Assembly (NCBI GenBank): GCA_038237895.1
Contig: JBBRYE010000076.1
Location: 1 to 17,452 of the forward strand
Length of the DNA stretch: 17,452 nt
DNA from: Pseudopedobacter sp038237895
Lineage (GTDB): Bacteria > Bacteroidota > Bacteroidia > Sphingobacteriales > Sphingobacteriaceae
Direction of reading: 5' to 3'
This document shows, in pieces, positions 1 through 7,432 of this stretch; position 1 is the first letter of the stretch, and every line of letters begins with the position of its first letter. The notes below the pieces were generated by a model. That model worked only from the letters and a program-made list of their open reading frames with translations. It searched no databases and had not been told where the DNA came from. Made by a program: the position numbers and the translations under genes.

Positions 1-13
1 AAAATTAGAAATT

Positions 14-508
14 ATGAAAAAGTTATTTATATCATCAATGTTTGTTTTTCTTTCTGCTACTATGGTAGTAAACGCTTCTGTTAAAACTATAAAGACAGAT
101 GATGATAAAGAAAAAATCTCTACACCCGTACTACAACAATTTGGCTATACCTTTTATAATGCAAAAAATGTAAGTTGGACTTTTAATGAAAAATTTCAGA
201 AAGCTACATTCTATTTAGACGGTAAAAAAACATTTGCAATTTATGATTTGGATAACAACTTTTTAGTTGCAACACAGCTCTCGTCAATTAACGATCTTCC
301 AGAAATAGCTAAAAATGATTTAGCTAAATATTACAGCGGATATAAAATTAACAATATTTTAAAAGTTGTATCAAGATCAATAAATTATTCATCAGATGAT
401 GATACAAACTCTTATTGGATTGATTTATCAAACAATGAAATTTATAAAGTTGCTGTAGTGTTTCCCAACTCTAGTTTAAATATTTTAAAATCCGAAAAAA
501 TTAAATAA
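14..508 (+). CDS. Small exported protein, PepSY-like fold suspected
   Basis: This is a 164-residue protein with a Sec signal peptide: MKK, then a hydrophobic run to about residue 20, with likely cleavage near VNA-S. It is probably periplasmic. The mature part shows the pattern common in Bacteroidota PepSY-like small proteins: an aromatic-rich segment (FYNAKNVSW, about 48-56), a strand pair ending in FYLDGKKTFAIYD (about 66-78), then a helix with LPEIAKNDLAKYY and a following 'YKINNILKV' strand. Only one such unit is present. No catalytic residues stand out. Only 13 bases precede the ATG in the window, so its promoter and any upstream operon partner cannot be judged. It converges on glgB and shares the terminator between them. 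The family assignment rests on pattern and length only; 'exported protein of unknown function' is the safe reading. Confidence 0.6.
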   Translation: MKKLFISSMFVFLSATMVVNASVKTIKTDDDKEKISTPVLQQFGYTFYNAKNVSWTFNEKFQKATFYLDGKKTFAIYDLDNNFLVATQLSSINDLPEIAKNDLAKYYSGYKINNILKVVSRSINYSSDDDTNSYWIDLSNNEIYKVAVVFPNSSLNILKSEKIK

Positions 509-524
509 ACTTGGTCGCTTATTT

Positions 525-560
525 AAAAAATAGCCGGATTAAAAATCCGGCTATTTTTTT
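525..560. terminator. Bidirectional intrinsic terminator between convergent genes
   Basis: A perfect 16-bp inverted repeat (525-540 against 544-559) encloses a 3-base AAA loop. The GC core is TAGCCGGATT / AATCCGGCTA. It is flanked by A-run and T-run on opposite sides, so both strands read as a hairpin followed by a U tract. It lies 17 bases after the stop of the left-edge gene and 16 bases beyond the glgB stop, and so serves both. Confidence 0.9.
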
Positions 561-575
561 AGATTATTACTATTA

Positions 576-2645
576 TTACTTCGCTTTAAAGATAACCATC
601 CCTAAAGGTGGTATATTTACCTCTATAGAATTTGCTTTCCAATGGCTACTTCTTTCTTCAGATGTTTTGTCTTGATTCTTAATTCCACTGCCCCAAAAAT
701 CATGATTATCAGAATTGAAAATCTCTTTATAAGTTCCTTTTTTAGAAACCCCAAATCTATAATTTGTACGAGGGACAGGCGTTAAATTAAGAGCTATTAT
801 TAAATCATCTTTTGGATTGTAACCTTTACGGGCATAAACCACTACAGAATTCTCCCAATCGTCATTTACTAACCATTCAAATCCATTACCATCAAAACTA
901 CGCTCATAAAGTGCTGGTTCTTCTTTATATAATTTATTTAAAGCCATTATTGTTCTCTTAATGCCTTGATGAGGAGCATATTCTAACAAATGCCAATCTA
1001 AAGAGTTTGATGGATTCCATTCTTTAGTTTGAGCAAATTCACAACCCATAAATAATAACTTAGTCCCTGGATGTGTCCACATGTAACTATATAGCAACCT
1101 TAGATTTGCAAATTGCTGCCATTCATCTCCTGGCATTTTATAGATCAAAGATTTTTTACCATGCACCACTTCATCATGCGAAAGCGGTAACATAAAATTC
1201 TCTGTAAAAGCGTAAATGGTGCTAAAAGTCAATTCAGAATGATGGTATTTTCTATTAATTGGATCTTCAGAGAAATAATCTAATGTATCATTCATCCAAC
1301 CCATCATCCATTTTTGTCCAAACCCTAATCCTCCGGTGTAAGTGGGATGACTAACTCCTGGAAATGAAGTAGATTCTTCTGCAATAGTTTGTACATCTGG
1401 AAAATTAGCATATACAGCTTCATTAAATTCTTTCAGTAAAGAAATGGCTTCTAAATTTTCTCTTCCACCAAATTCATTCGGAATCCACTCTCCTTCTTTT
1501 CTAGAATAATCAAGATATAACATCGATGCAACCGCATCCACCCTTAAACCATCAACATGGAACCTATCTAACCAAAAAATTGCATTTGAGATTAAAAAGG
1601 AGCGCACCTCATTACGTCCATAATTAAAGATGTAAGATTTCCAATCAGGATGAAATCCTTTCTTCATATCTGCATGTTCATACAAATGAGAACCATCAAA
1701 ATGATAAAGACCATGCGCATCTCCGGGAAAGTGAGAGGGTACCCAATCCATTATTACTCCGATGTCATTTTTATGAAACTCTTCAATCAAATACATTAAT
1801 TCTTGCGGGGTACCGTATCTACAGCTTGCCGCAAAATATCCGGTAATTTGATATCCCCAACTAGGATAAAAAGGATGTTCCATTAATGGCATAAACTCTA
1901 CATGAGTAAAACCCATTTCTTTCACATAAGGCACTATTTTATAGGCCATATCTTTATATGAAATAAACTGGTCAGGAGATTCTATCCCTCTGGCCCAAGA
2001 GCCAAAATGAACCTCATATACAGACATTGGCTGGTTTAAAGCATTATTCTTGTGCCTTTTATTCATCCACTCCTGATCGTTCCACTCGTACCAATTATCC
2101 CAAACAATAGATGCCGTACGCGGTGGCTCTTCAGATTTTAATGCATAAGGATCTGCTTTTTCTAAATCCTCGCCAGTAGTAGAATTTATAAAATATTTAT
2201 AAGATTCTCCATTCCCAACATCCGGAATAAAACCTTCCCAAATACCAGAACCATCCCATCTAATATTAAGTGCATGACTGCCTTTATCCCAATGGTTAAA
2301 GTTCCCTATTACTGATACGAAATGTGCATTTGGTGCCCAAACAGCAAAATAAGTTCCGATAACGCCATTATTCTCAACAACATGGCTTCCAAATTTTTCG
2401 TAAAGTTTAAAGTGCTTTCCAGATTTAAATAAGGAAATATCAAAATCTGTAAATCTTGAGTAAGGGAGAACAGAAATATAATTGTTATTTTCAGATATTT
2501 CTTCTGATTTAGATATTTTTGATGTTGATGTCTTAAACACCTTCTCTGAAACCTTATTTATTGGTTTCTTTATTTTTTTATTTTCTTTTGCTAACTTTTC
2601 TTCAATAACTGCTTTAGCAGTATCTTCTTTTGCTTTCTTGGCCAT
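576..2645 (-). CDS. glgB: 1,4-alpha-glucan branching enzyme GlgB
   Basis: This enzyme makes alpha-1,6 branches in glycogen by cutting and re-attaching alpha-1,4 glucan chains in the cytoplasm. The order is: a charged tail (1-55), a CBM48-type beta-sandwich (about 90-180, with TYFAVWAPNA and VIGNFNHW), the GH13 barrel (about 205-560), and a C-terminal beta domain ending in PPLGMVIFKA. Catalytic residues are visible: nucleophile Asp370 in DGLRVDAV, acid/base Glu423 in IAEEST, and transition-state Asp491 in SHDEVVHGKKS. Their spacing (53 and 121 residues) matches the E. coli enzyme. At 689 residues it is a normal short-form GlgB without the extra N1 domain. In place of that domain is a lysine-rich, probably disordered tail (15 Lys against 9 acidic residues in the first 52). 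No glgA, glgC or glgP is present in the window. The GH31 gene upstream on the same strand has its own terminator, so glgB probably has a separate promoter, which I could not identify. Confidence 0.97.
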   Translation of the reverse strand: MAKKAKEDTAKAVIEEKLAKENKKIKKPINKVSEKVFKTSTSKISKSEEISENNNYISVLPYSRFTDFDISLFKSGKHFKLYEKFGSHVVENNGVIGTYFAVWAPNAHFVSVIGNFNHWDKGSHALNIRWDGSGIWEGFIPDVGNGESYKYFINSTTGEDLEKADPYALKSEEPPRTASIVWDNWYEWNDQEWMNKRHKNNALNQPMSVYEVHFGSWARGIESPDQFISYKDMAYKIVPYVKEMGFTHVEFMPLMEHPFYPSWGYQITGYFAASCRYGTPQELMYLIEEFHKNDIGVIMDWVPSHFPGDAHGLYHFDGSHLYEHADMKKGFHPDWKSYIFNYGRNEVRSFLISNAIFWLDRFHVDGLRVDAVASMLYLDYSRKEGEWIPNEFGGRENLEAISLLKEFNEAVYANFPDVQTIAEESTSFPGVSHPTYTGGLGFGQKWMMGWMNDTLDYFSEDPINRKYHHSELTFSTIYAFTENFMLPLSHDEVVHGKKSLIYKMPGDEWQQFANLRLLYSYMWTHPGTKLLFMGCEFAQTKEWNPSNSLDWHLLEYAPHQGIKRTIMALNKLYKEEPALYERSFDGNGFEWLVNDDWENSVVVYARKGYNPKDDLIIALNLTPVPRTNYRFGVSKKGTYKEIFNSDNHDFWGSGIKNQDKTSEERSSHWKANSIEVNIPPLGMVIFKAK

Positions 2646-2767
2646 AGAGCTAGAATAATTAAATAGGACTATAATTTTGGTTGAGATAATCTAGTATGAT
2701 TATTTGAACAATTTACAAATTAACTTGGATTTTAATGTTTTAAAATCCGTTAAAATAAAATCGCAAA

Positions 2768-2794
2768 AAAAAGCCCAAATTAATTGGGCTTTTT
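2768..2794 (-). terminator. Intrinsic terminator of the GH31 gene
   Basis: An 11-bp stem (2768-2778 against 2784-2794, AAAAAGCCCAA / TTGGGCTTTTT) has a 5-base loop. Read on the minus strand it ends in a run of U from the A-tract at 2765-2772. It sits immediately after the GH31 stop codon and 120 bases before the glgB start, which argues that GH31 and glgB are separate transcription units or only partly coupled by readthrough. Confidence 0.85.
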
Positions 2795-2795
2795 A

Positions 2796-5309
2796 TTATT
2801 TGAGGATTTGAATGTTTTTAAAATATTTGGAAACATTGATTCTAACCCTCTTTAGTTCATCAAAAACTAATTCACCTTCATAATCTTTACCATCGATAAT
2901 AATTTTTGATGGTTTAAATGGCAAACCAATAAACTTTAAATCATAGGTTTCATATCGTGGAGTAAATAATCCCTCAACGGATTTCTTAATGGTCATGGAT
3001 TTTTTATCACCATTAACAATAAATTTTCTTTCTAAATGAATATCCTGTTCATAACCAAAAGTATCGCCATGATCTTCAAATTGGAAAGAGTTTACTTCAC
3101 AATCAGAGTAATAAATTTGAAATTTTAATTCATCAATTTCAAATTCATTGGTATGCTGCATAACCGGATACTCTGGAATTACAGAACCTGCTTTTACAAA
3201 AATCGGCATCGAGTCTAAAGGTGCCTGTATTAAATGTTCTTGCCCTCCTTCATACATTTCATGTGTCCAGTAATCATACCAATTACCCTTTGGCATATAT
3301 ACATTACGAGATGTTGCACCTTCGTCTAATATTGGGCAAACCAATATCTTATCGCCAAAAGTAAATTCGTCTTCACGGAATTTGTTATCAGCATTTTCTT
3401 GCTCTAGCATTACAATAGGGCGTAATATTGGAAATCCATAACGGTGATGTTCCCAAAATGCACTATAAATGTAGGGCAATAGTTTATATCTTAATTCTAT
3501 AAATTTTCTATTGATATCTTCTAATTCTTTACCAAAACTCCATGGTTCTCTTTCTGCGGTATCTCCTGCCGAATGTGCCCTCATAAATGGAGAAAAAACT
3601 CCTAATTGAATCCATCTGGTAAAAAGTTCTCCCGTTGGCTCGCCACTAAAACCTCCAATATCTGTTCCTGCAAAAGGTAATCCAGACATAGAAAGTCTTT
3701 GCATTTGTAAACTTCCAATTTTTAAATGTTCCCAACTTGCAACGTTATCTCCCGTCCAAACACAGCTATAACGCTGCACACCAGAATAACCTGCTCTGGT
3801 AATGGTAAAAGGTCTTTTATTTTTTTGAATTTTCTTTAAACCATCATAAGTTGCTCTTACCATTTGCATCCCATAAACATTGTGAGCCTTACGGTGAGAA
3901 CCCCTATGTCCATCAAATTGATGACGAACATCATCAGGAAAAGTTCCTGATCCAAAAACAGCTGGCTCGTTCATATCATTCCAAACTCCGGCTACTCCTA
4001 CCTCTACTAATTCTTTAAATAACCCACCCCACCAGGATCTAACTTCAGGATTTGTAAAATCTGGAAATTGGCAACGTCCTGGCCAAACATGACCTTCCAT
4101 AAAGTAATCATCGCTACGGCGACAAAAATATTTATTTTCTTTTCCTTCTTTAAAAACCCAATAATTATCATCAACCTTTATTCCTGGATCAATAATAACA
4201 ACTGTCTTAAAACCATCATCAGATAGTTCCTTTATCATTTTTTTAGGATTTGGAAAGTACTTTTTGTTCCAAGTGAAACACCTGTAACCATCCATATAAT
4301 CAATATCTAAATAGAGCGCATCGCAAGGAATCTTTCTGCTTCTAAACTGATAAGCCAAATCCTGAACTTTAGATTCCGGGTAGTAACTCCATCTACACTG
4401 GTGATATCCTAAAGCCCAAATTGGAGGCAATTGATGAGTACCCGTGATAGAATTATAGCGTTTTACTACATCCATCATTTTGGGACCATGAATGTAATAA
4501 TATTGTAATTCGCCACCATCTGCCCAAAAACTTAATTTTGTTGGATCTTCTTGTGCAAAATCGAAATGAGTTTTAAATGTATTATCTAAAAATATTCCAT
4601 GAGCATTTTCTTTTTTTAAGGATATAAAAAAAGGAATACTCCTGTACAATGGATCTTGATGTTTTGCAAAAGAGTAAGTATCAGAATTCCAATTTTGTAA
4701 TCTTTTTCCTCTTAAATTTAAATCGGTAGGTTTATCGCCTAAACCAAAATATGCTTCATCTGGATCGCTTTTTTTAGTACAATAAACGTAATAACCACCA
4801 AATTTTGCATTCTCTTCCCAATGCATTGCTAAGTAATCTTCATTGGTGATATTGTTATCATTATCAACAAAAGAAATTAAAAAGTCTTCTTTATTTATAC
4901 GGCAGGTTACTGTGTTAGTAGCTACAGAGTAATAAGTTTTTTCTTCTTTAAAATTAAAGACAGCCACTTTTTGATCTAGAAGAGGGACAGCGTAAGAAAA
5001 ATCATCTAAGAAAACGCTATGAGGCGCCATCCTTACTCTTATAATTTCATCACTAACTACTCTTATTTCAACAGATGCGGCACCATCAGTAAAAATAAAC
5101 TTATTATTTTCTTGCCTTACTTCTTTAACAGCACCCAAAAATTGCTTTACTATAGGTTTTAATCCTACAATAGGATTGTTTACATGCTGTATATCCTCTG
5201 CATCTAACTCATCAACACTTACTTCAATGTGTTCTGAGGTATCATTAAGATCTTTTACTATATCTATATCCGCATTGTTATCAAGCGGATTCTCTTTATC
5301 CTTGTTCAT
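2796..5309 (-). CDS. Glycoside hydrolase family 31 alpha-glucosidase
   Basis: This is a retaining alpha-glycosidase, most likely acting on terminal alpha-glucosyl residues of malto-oligosaccharides or glycogen fragments. The order is: an acidic tail (1-45), an N-terminal beta-sandwich (about 50-270, including the galactose-mutarotase-like part with YFGLGDKP), the catalytic barrel (about 290-640), and C-terminal beta domains (about 650-837) with the DUF5110-like region. The nucleophile is Asp445 in WNDMNEPAVFG and the acid/base is Asp521 in WTGDNVASW. LDIDYMDGY (334-342) and RAHSAGDTAEREPW (577-590) fit the GH31 active site. There is no signal peptide, so it is predicted to be cytoplasmic, unlike many polysaccharide-locus GH31 enzymes of this phylum. 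It follows the divergent 248-base region and precedes glgB on the same strand, consistent with glycogen or maltodextrin turnover. Exact substrate specificity (glucosidase, xylosidase or transglycosylase) cannot be settled by reading; glucosidase is favoured by the glgB context. Confidence 0.93.
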   Translation of the reverse strand: MNKDKENPLDNNADIDIVKDLNDTSEHIEVSVDELDAEDIQHVNNPIVGLKPIVKQFLGAVKEVRQENNKFIFTDGAASVEIRVVSDEIIRVRMAPHSVFLDDFSYAVPLLDQKVAVFNFKEEKTYYSVATNTVTCRINKEDFLISFVDNDNNITNEDYLAMHWEENAKFGGYYVYCTKKSDPDEAYFGLGDKPTDLNLRGKRLQNWNSDTYSFAKHQDPLYRSIPFFISLKKENAHGIFLDNTFKTHFDFAQEDPTKLSFWADGGELQYYYIHGPKMMDVVKRYNSITGTHQLPPIWALGYHQCRWSYYPESKVQDLAYQFRSRKIPCDALYLDIDYMDGYRCFTWNKKYFPNPKKMIKELSDDGFKTVVIIDPGIKVDDNYWVFKEGKENKYFCRRSDDYFMEGHVWPGRCQFPDFTNPEVRSWWGGLFKELVEVGVAGVWNDMNEPAVFGSGTFPDDVRHQFDGHRGSHRKAHNVYGMQMVRATYDGLKKIQKNKRPFTITRAGYSGVQRYSCVWTGDNVASWEHLKIGSLQMQRLSMSGLPFAGTDIGGFSGEPTGELFTRWIQLGVFSPFMRAHSAGDTAEREPWSFGKELEDINRKFIELRYKLLPYIYSAFWEHHRYGFPILRPIVMLEQENADNKFREDEFTFGDKILVCPILDEGATSRNVYMPKGNWYDYWTHEMYEGGQEHLIQAPLDSMPIFVKAGSVIPEYPVMQHTNEFEIDELKFQIYYSDCEVNSFQFEDHGDTFGYEQDIHLERKFIVNGDKKSMTIKKSVEGLFTPRYETYDLKFIGLPFKPSKIIIDGKDYEGELVFDELKRVRINVSKYFKNIQILK

Positions 5310-5557
5310 TTATTACCTAAAAAATATGATGCTAAGATGCTTATTATAGTTTAATTACCGAAAATAAATTCGATAGATATTGAGTTATTTTATCAACATC
5401 GCAACAAAACTTAATTATTTTTTTATTTTTATTGACAAAAAGACCAATTTTTTAAACAAATTATGAAATAATTAAATAGAACATTTACACAATTGTCATT
5501 TTTTTTCTATTAAAAATGCTGAATTTTTTAAATCAATATTTGAATTATATTTGATTA
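5310..5557. other. Divergent intergenic region, GH31 / LuxE-like
   Basis: This is the longest gene-free stretch of the window. It is extremely AT-rich with many T and A runs and must hold promoters for both flanking genes. The only recognisable element is the TAnnTTTG box at 5546-5553 for the plus-strand gene. I found no exact match in the minus-strand direction for GH31, no convincing operator dyad, and no small ORF with a recognisable product. Confidence 0.6.
5546..5553 (+). promoter_or_regulatory. Candidate -7 promoter element, TATATTTG
   Basis: This is an exact match to the Bacteroidota sigma -7 consensus TAnnTTTG. Its last G is separated by only four bases from the ATG of the LuxE-like gene. 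If the usual spacing to the transcription start holds, the mRNA would begin at or next to the ATG. No clear TTG -33 box is visible about 20 bases upstream, which lowers confidence. Confidence 0.5.
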
Positions 5558-6526
5558 ATGAACATTTTTAAAATCCATAATGAAATTGAATTTAATGAAA
5601 CCTGTTTAGATGTTTTTAAAATTCAATACCAGAATATAGAAGTTTATCAAACCTTTGTTAAAGGTTTAAGGGTTAAACCCGAAGAAATAACACATTATAG
5701 CCAGATTCCGTTTTTACCGATTTCATTTTTCAAAACTCATAAAATTATAAACGATGATGCTTTCGCCGATATTATCTTTATAAGTTCTGGTACCACAGGA
5801 ATTTTAACTAGTCAGCATTTTGTAGAGGATGTTGAATTATATGAAAAAAGTTATTTAAAAGGCTTTGAGCAAGCTTATAGCAAAATTGAAGACTATTGTA
5901 TTTTAGCATTATTGCCTAATTACTTAGAAAGAAAAGGTTCTTCTTTAATTTATATGGTGGATGATTTGATAAAAAAATCTGAACACACAAATAGTGGTTT
6001 TTTCCTTTATGAACACCAAGAATTGTCGCAAATGCTTCATCAACTCAAAAAAAATAAACAAAAAACATTGTTGATTGGCGTTACCTATGCTTTACTAGAT
6101 TTTGTAGAGTCTTATCATATAAATTTTCCAGAATTAATTGTGTTGGAAACAGGTGGGATGAAGGGTAAGCGTAAAGAAATGATCAGGGAAGAATTGCACC
6201 AAACCTTATGTGAAGGATTTGGAGTTAGCAAAATACACTCAGAATATGGAATGACAGAATTACTTTCTCAAGCTTATTCTAAAGGAGACGGAATTTTTGA
6301 AACCCCACCTTGGATGAAAATTTTAATTAGGGATACTAATGACCCTTTAACATTTTTAAAAAATGGAAAAACCGGGGGAATTAATGTGATTGACTTGGCT
6401 AATATTCATTCCTGCTCTTTTATCGCCACCCAAGATTTAGGTAAAATTCACTTTAGCAATACTTTTGAAATTTTAGGAAGATTTGATGATAGCGAAATTA
6501 GAGGTTGTAATTTGATGGTGGGTTAG
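5558..6526 (+). CDS. LuxE-like acyl-protein synthetase (adenylating ligase)
   Basis: This 322-residue protein resembles the LuxE/acyl-protein synthetase branch of the ANL adenylate-forming superfamily, which activates a carboxylic acid with ATP and transfers it to a protein or thiol. The visible motifs are the phosphate-binding loop SSGTTG (76-81), ETGGMKG (197-203) which fits the mid-domain glycine turn, SEYGMTELLSQAY (228-240) equivalent to the YGxTE motif, QDLG (292-295) with the ribose-binding Asp position, and LGRFDDSEIRGCNL near the C-terminus. It lacks the large C-terminal domain of full-length acyl-CoA synthetases, as LuxE does. There is no signal peptide or membrane segment. It is not next to luxCD, an acyl carrier protein or a polyketide cluster, so the acyl substrate and acceptor are unknown. 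It is likely monocistronic or loosely linked to the small gene 39 bases downstream. Confidence 0.8.
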   Translation: MNIFKIHNEIEFNETCLDVFKIQYQNIEVYQTFVKGLRVKPEEITHYSQIPFLPISFFKTHKIINDDAFADIIFISSGTTGILTSQHFVEDVELYEKSYLKGFEQAYSKIEDYCILALLPNYLERKGSSLIYMVDDLIKKSEHTNSGFFLYEHQELSQMLHQLKKNKQKTLLIGVTYALLDFVESYHINFPELIVLETGGMKGKRKEMIREELHQTLCEGFGVSKIHSEYGMTELLSQAYSKGDGIFETPPWMKILIRDTNDPLTFLKNGKTGGINVIDLANIHSCSFIATQDLGKIHFSNTFEILGRFDDSEIRGCNLMVG

Positions 6527-6555
6527 ATTCTAATTTTCTTTCTAATTTAGATAAA

Positions 6556-6563
6556 TAATTTTG
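6556..6563 (+). promoter_or_regulatory. Candidate -7 promoter element, TAATTTTG
   Basis: This is an exact TAnnTTTG match ending two bases before the ATG of the antitoxin-like gene, in the short gap after the LuxE-like gene. The spacing is so tight that initiation would fall on or inside the ATG. Either transcription starts slightly earlier than usual, or the match is fortuitous and the gene is read through from upstream. Confidence 0.35.
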
Positions 6564-6565
6564 AT

Positions 6566-6745
6566 ATGAAAAAAACACAATTGATAGATACCATAAAAGA
6601 TTTACCAGAGGATTTCCCTATTGATGATTTAATTGAGCGTTTGGTTATTATACAAAAAATTGAAGATCGCCAGCAAAAAGTTTTAGCAGGAGACATACTT
6701 ACAGAAGAAGAAGCTAAAATGAAGCTTGAAAAATGGTTAAAGTAA
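6566..6745 (+). CDS. Orphan type II antitoxin-like small protein
   Basis: This 59-residue acidic protein begins MKKTQLIDTIKDLPEDFPID, continues with a helical 'LIERLVIIQKIEDRQQKVLAGD' stretch, and ends with LTEEEAKMKLEKWLK. The layout matches short Bacteroidota antitoxin-like proteins usually paired with ParE/RelE toxins: a conserved 'PEDFPIDDLIERL' first helix, an 'I..IE' second helix, then 'G..LT.EEA...L.KW' as the toxin-binding tail. The family recognition comes from memory of the pattern, not a search. Normally the toxin start codon overlaps the antitoxin end. Here an ATG does lie inside the Trp codon, but that frame closes after seven codons, so no toxin is made. The next gene starts 12 bases on and encodes an exported protein instead. 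It could still regulate its own promoter or neutralise a toxin encoded elsewhere, or it may be decaying. Confidence 0.65.
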   Translation: MKKTQLIDTIKDLPEDFPIDDLIERLVIIQKIEDRQQKVLAGDILTEEEAKMKLEKWLK

Positions 6746-6756
6746 TCATACCCTAA
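6733..6756 (+). pseudogene. Vestigial start of a ParE/RelE-type toxin gene
   Basis: In a different frame from the antitoxin, an ATG overlapping its last codons opens a seven-codon reading frame, MVKVIIP, closed by TAA. The overlap geometry (toxin ATG inside the penultimate antitoxin codons) and the short hydrophobic basic opening are what intact ParE/RelE toxins of such pairs show. The rest of the toxin is absent: the next gene begins two bases after this stop. With so few codons, chance cannot be excluded. Confidence 0.35.
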
Positions 6757-6757
6757 C

Positions 6758-7426
6758 ATGAAAAACACTTCTCTTCTACTTTTTATTTTTTTAATTTGTT
6801 ACCAAACTTTAACTGCCCAAAATAGAACTTTTGACAACAGTTTTGCTCATTATAAAATTGATTTTAATGAAAGTATAAACGTCAAAAATCCTGTAGAGAA
6901 TTTAGATAATCAAATAGATTCTATTTTTAAACTAGAAAAGGAGTATGAATTTGAATTACGTATTTGGGAAAGTGGAGATCTTATTAATTATAGGAAGGTT
7001 TTTATTATGACTTTAAAAGATTATAAGTGGAATATCAGATATTTTGATTGGGATTTTAACATAAAAAAATACTTAAAGTTTAAAGAAATTCCACTAAATA
7101 CTGCTGATATGAATATGTTATGGATACACATTTATGACCAGCATTATGTTAATCAAATACCATCAGAAGAATTTATATCACATAGATTTATAAATTACTT
7201 TGTTGATTATGAAAATCCTGAAAACTCTAGAGGTGGAAGAACAGAATTATTACATGGAAGGACCTATAATTTTGAACTTCTTAAACCAGATAAAAAACGA
7301 TATTTTAATTATTATAGTCCACAAGAGTTTCATAAAATCTTCCCAAATATTGAAGAGCTATATCATGTTTTAGCGGTAATAGCATTTGTCGAAAAATATA
7401 TTAATGATAATAGGATTTACAGGTAA
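6758..7426 (+). CDS. Exported protein of unknown function
   Basis: This 222-residue protein has a clear Sec signal peptide (MKN, hydrophobic 5-18, cleavage near LTA-QN), so the mature protein is periplasmic or secreted. I do not recognise a family. The mature part is rich in aromatic residues and asparagine, with an apparent alternating strand region (about 62-105, ELRIWESGDLINYRKVFIMTL), a central aromatic helix region (MLWIHIYDQHY), a 'SRGGRTELLHGRTYNFELL' turn-strand segment, and a C-terminal helix with IEELYHVLAVIAFVEKYI. No cysteines, lipobox, C-terminal T9SS signal or catalytic motif stand out. It begins 12 bases after the antitoxin-like gene and probably shares its transcript. Its stop is only six bases from the tyrS stop on the other strand, with no terminator between. 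Confidence 0.7.
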   Translation: MKNTSLLLFIFLICYQTLTAQNRTFDNSFAHYKIDFNESINVKNPVENLDNQIDSIFKLEKEYEFELRIWESGDLINYRKVFIMTLKDYKWNIRYFDWDFNIKKYLKFKEIPLNTADMNMLWIHIYDQHYVNQIPSEEFISHRFINYFVDYENPENSRGGRTELLHGRTYNFELLKPDKKRYFNYYSPQEFHKIFPNIEELYHVLAVIAFVEKYINDNRIYR

Positions 7427-7432
7427 AACTAC

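Noticed and set aside
576..5309. GH31-glgB as a polysaccharide utilisation locus
   Set aside because: No SusC/SusD pair, no sensor and no signal peptide on either enzyme are present; the context fits intracellular alpha-glucan turnover instead.
6547..6768. A 73-codon minus-strand reading frame antisense to the antitoxin-like gene
   Set aside because: Its serine-rich, low-complexity translation has no recognisable motif and it lies opposite a frame that matches a plausible family.
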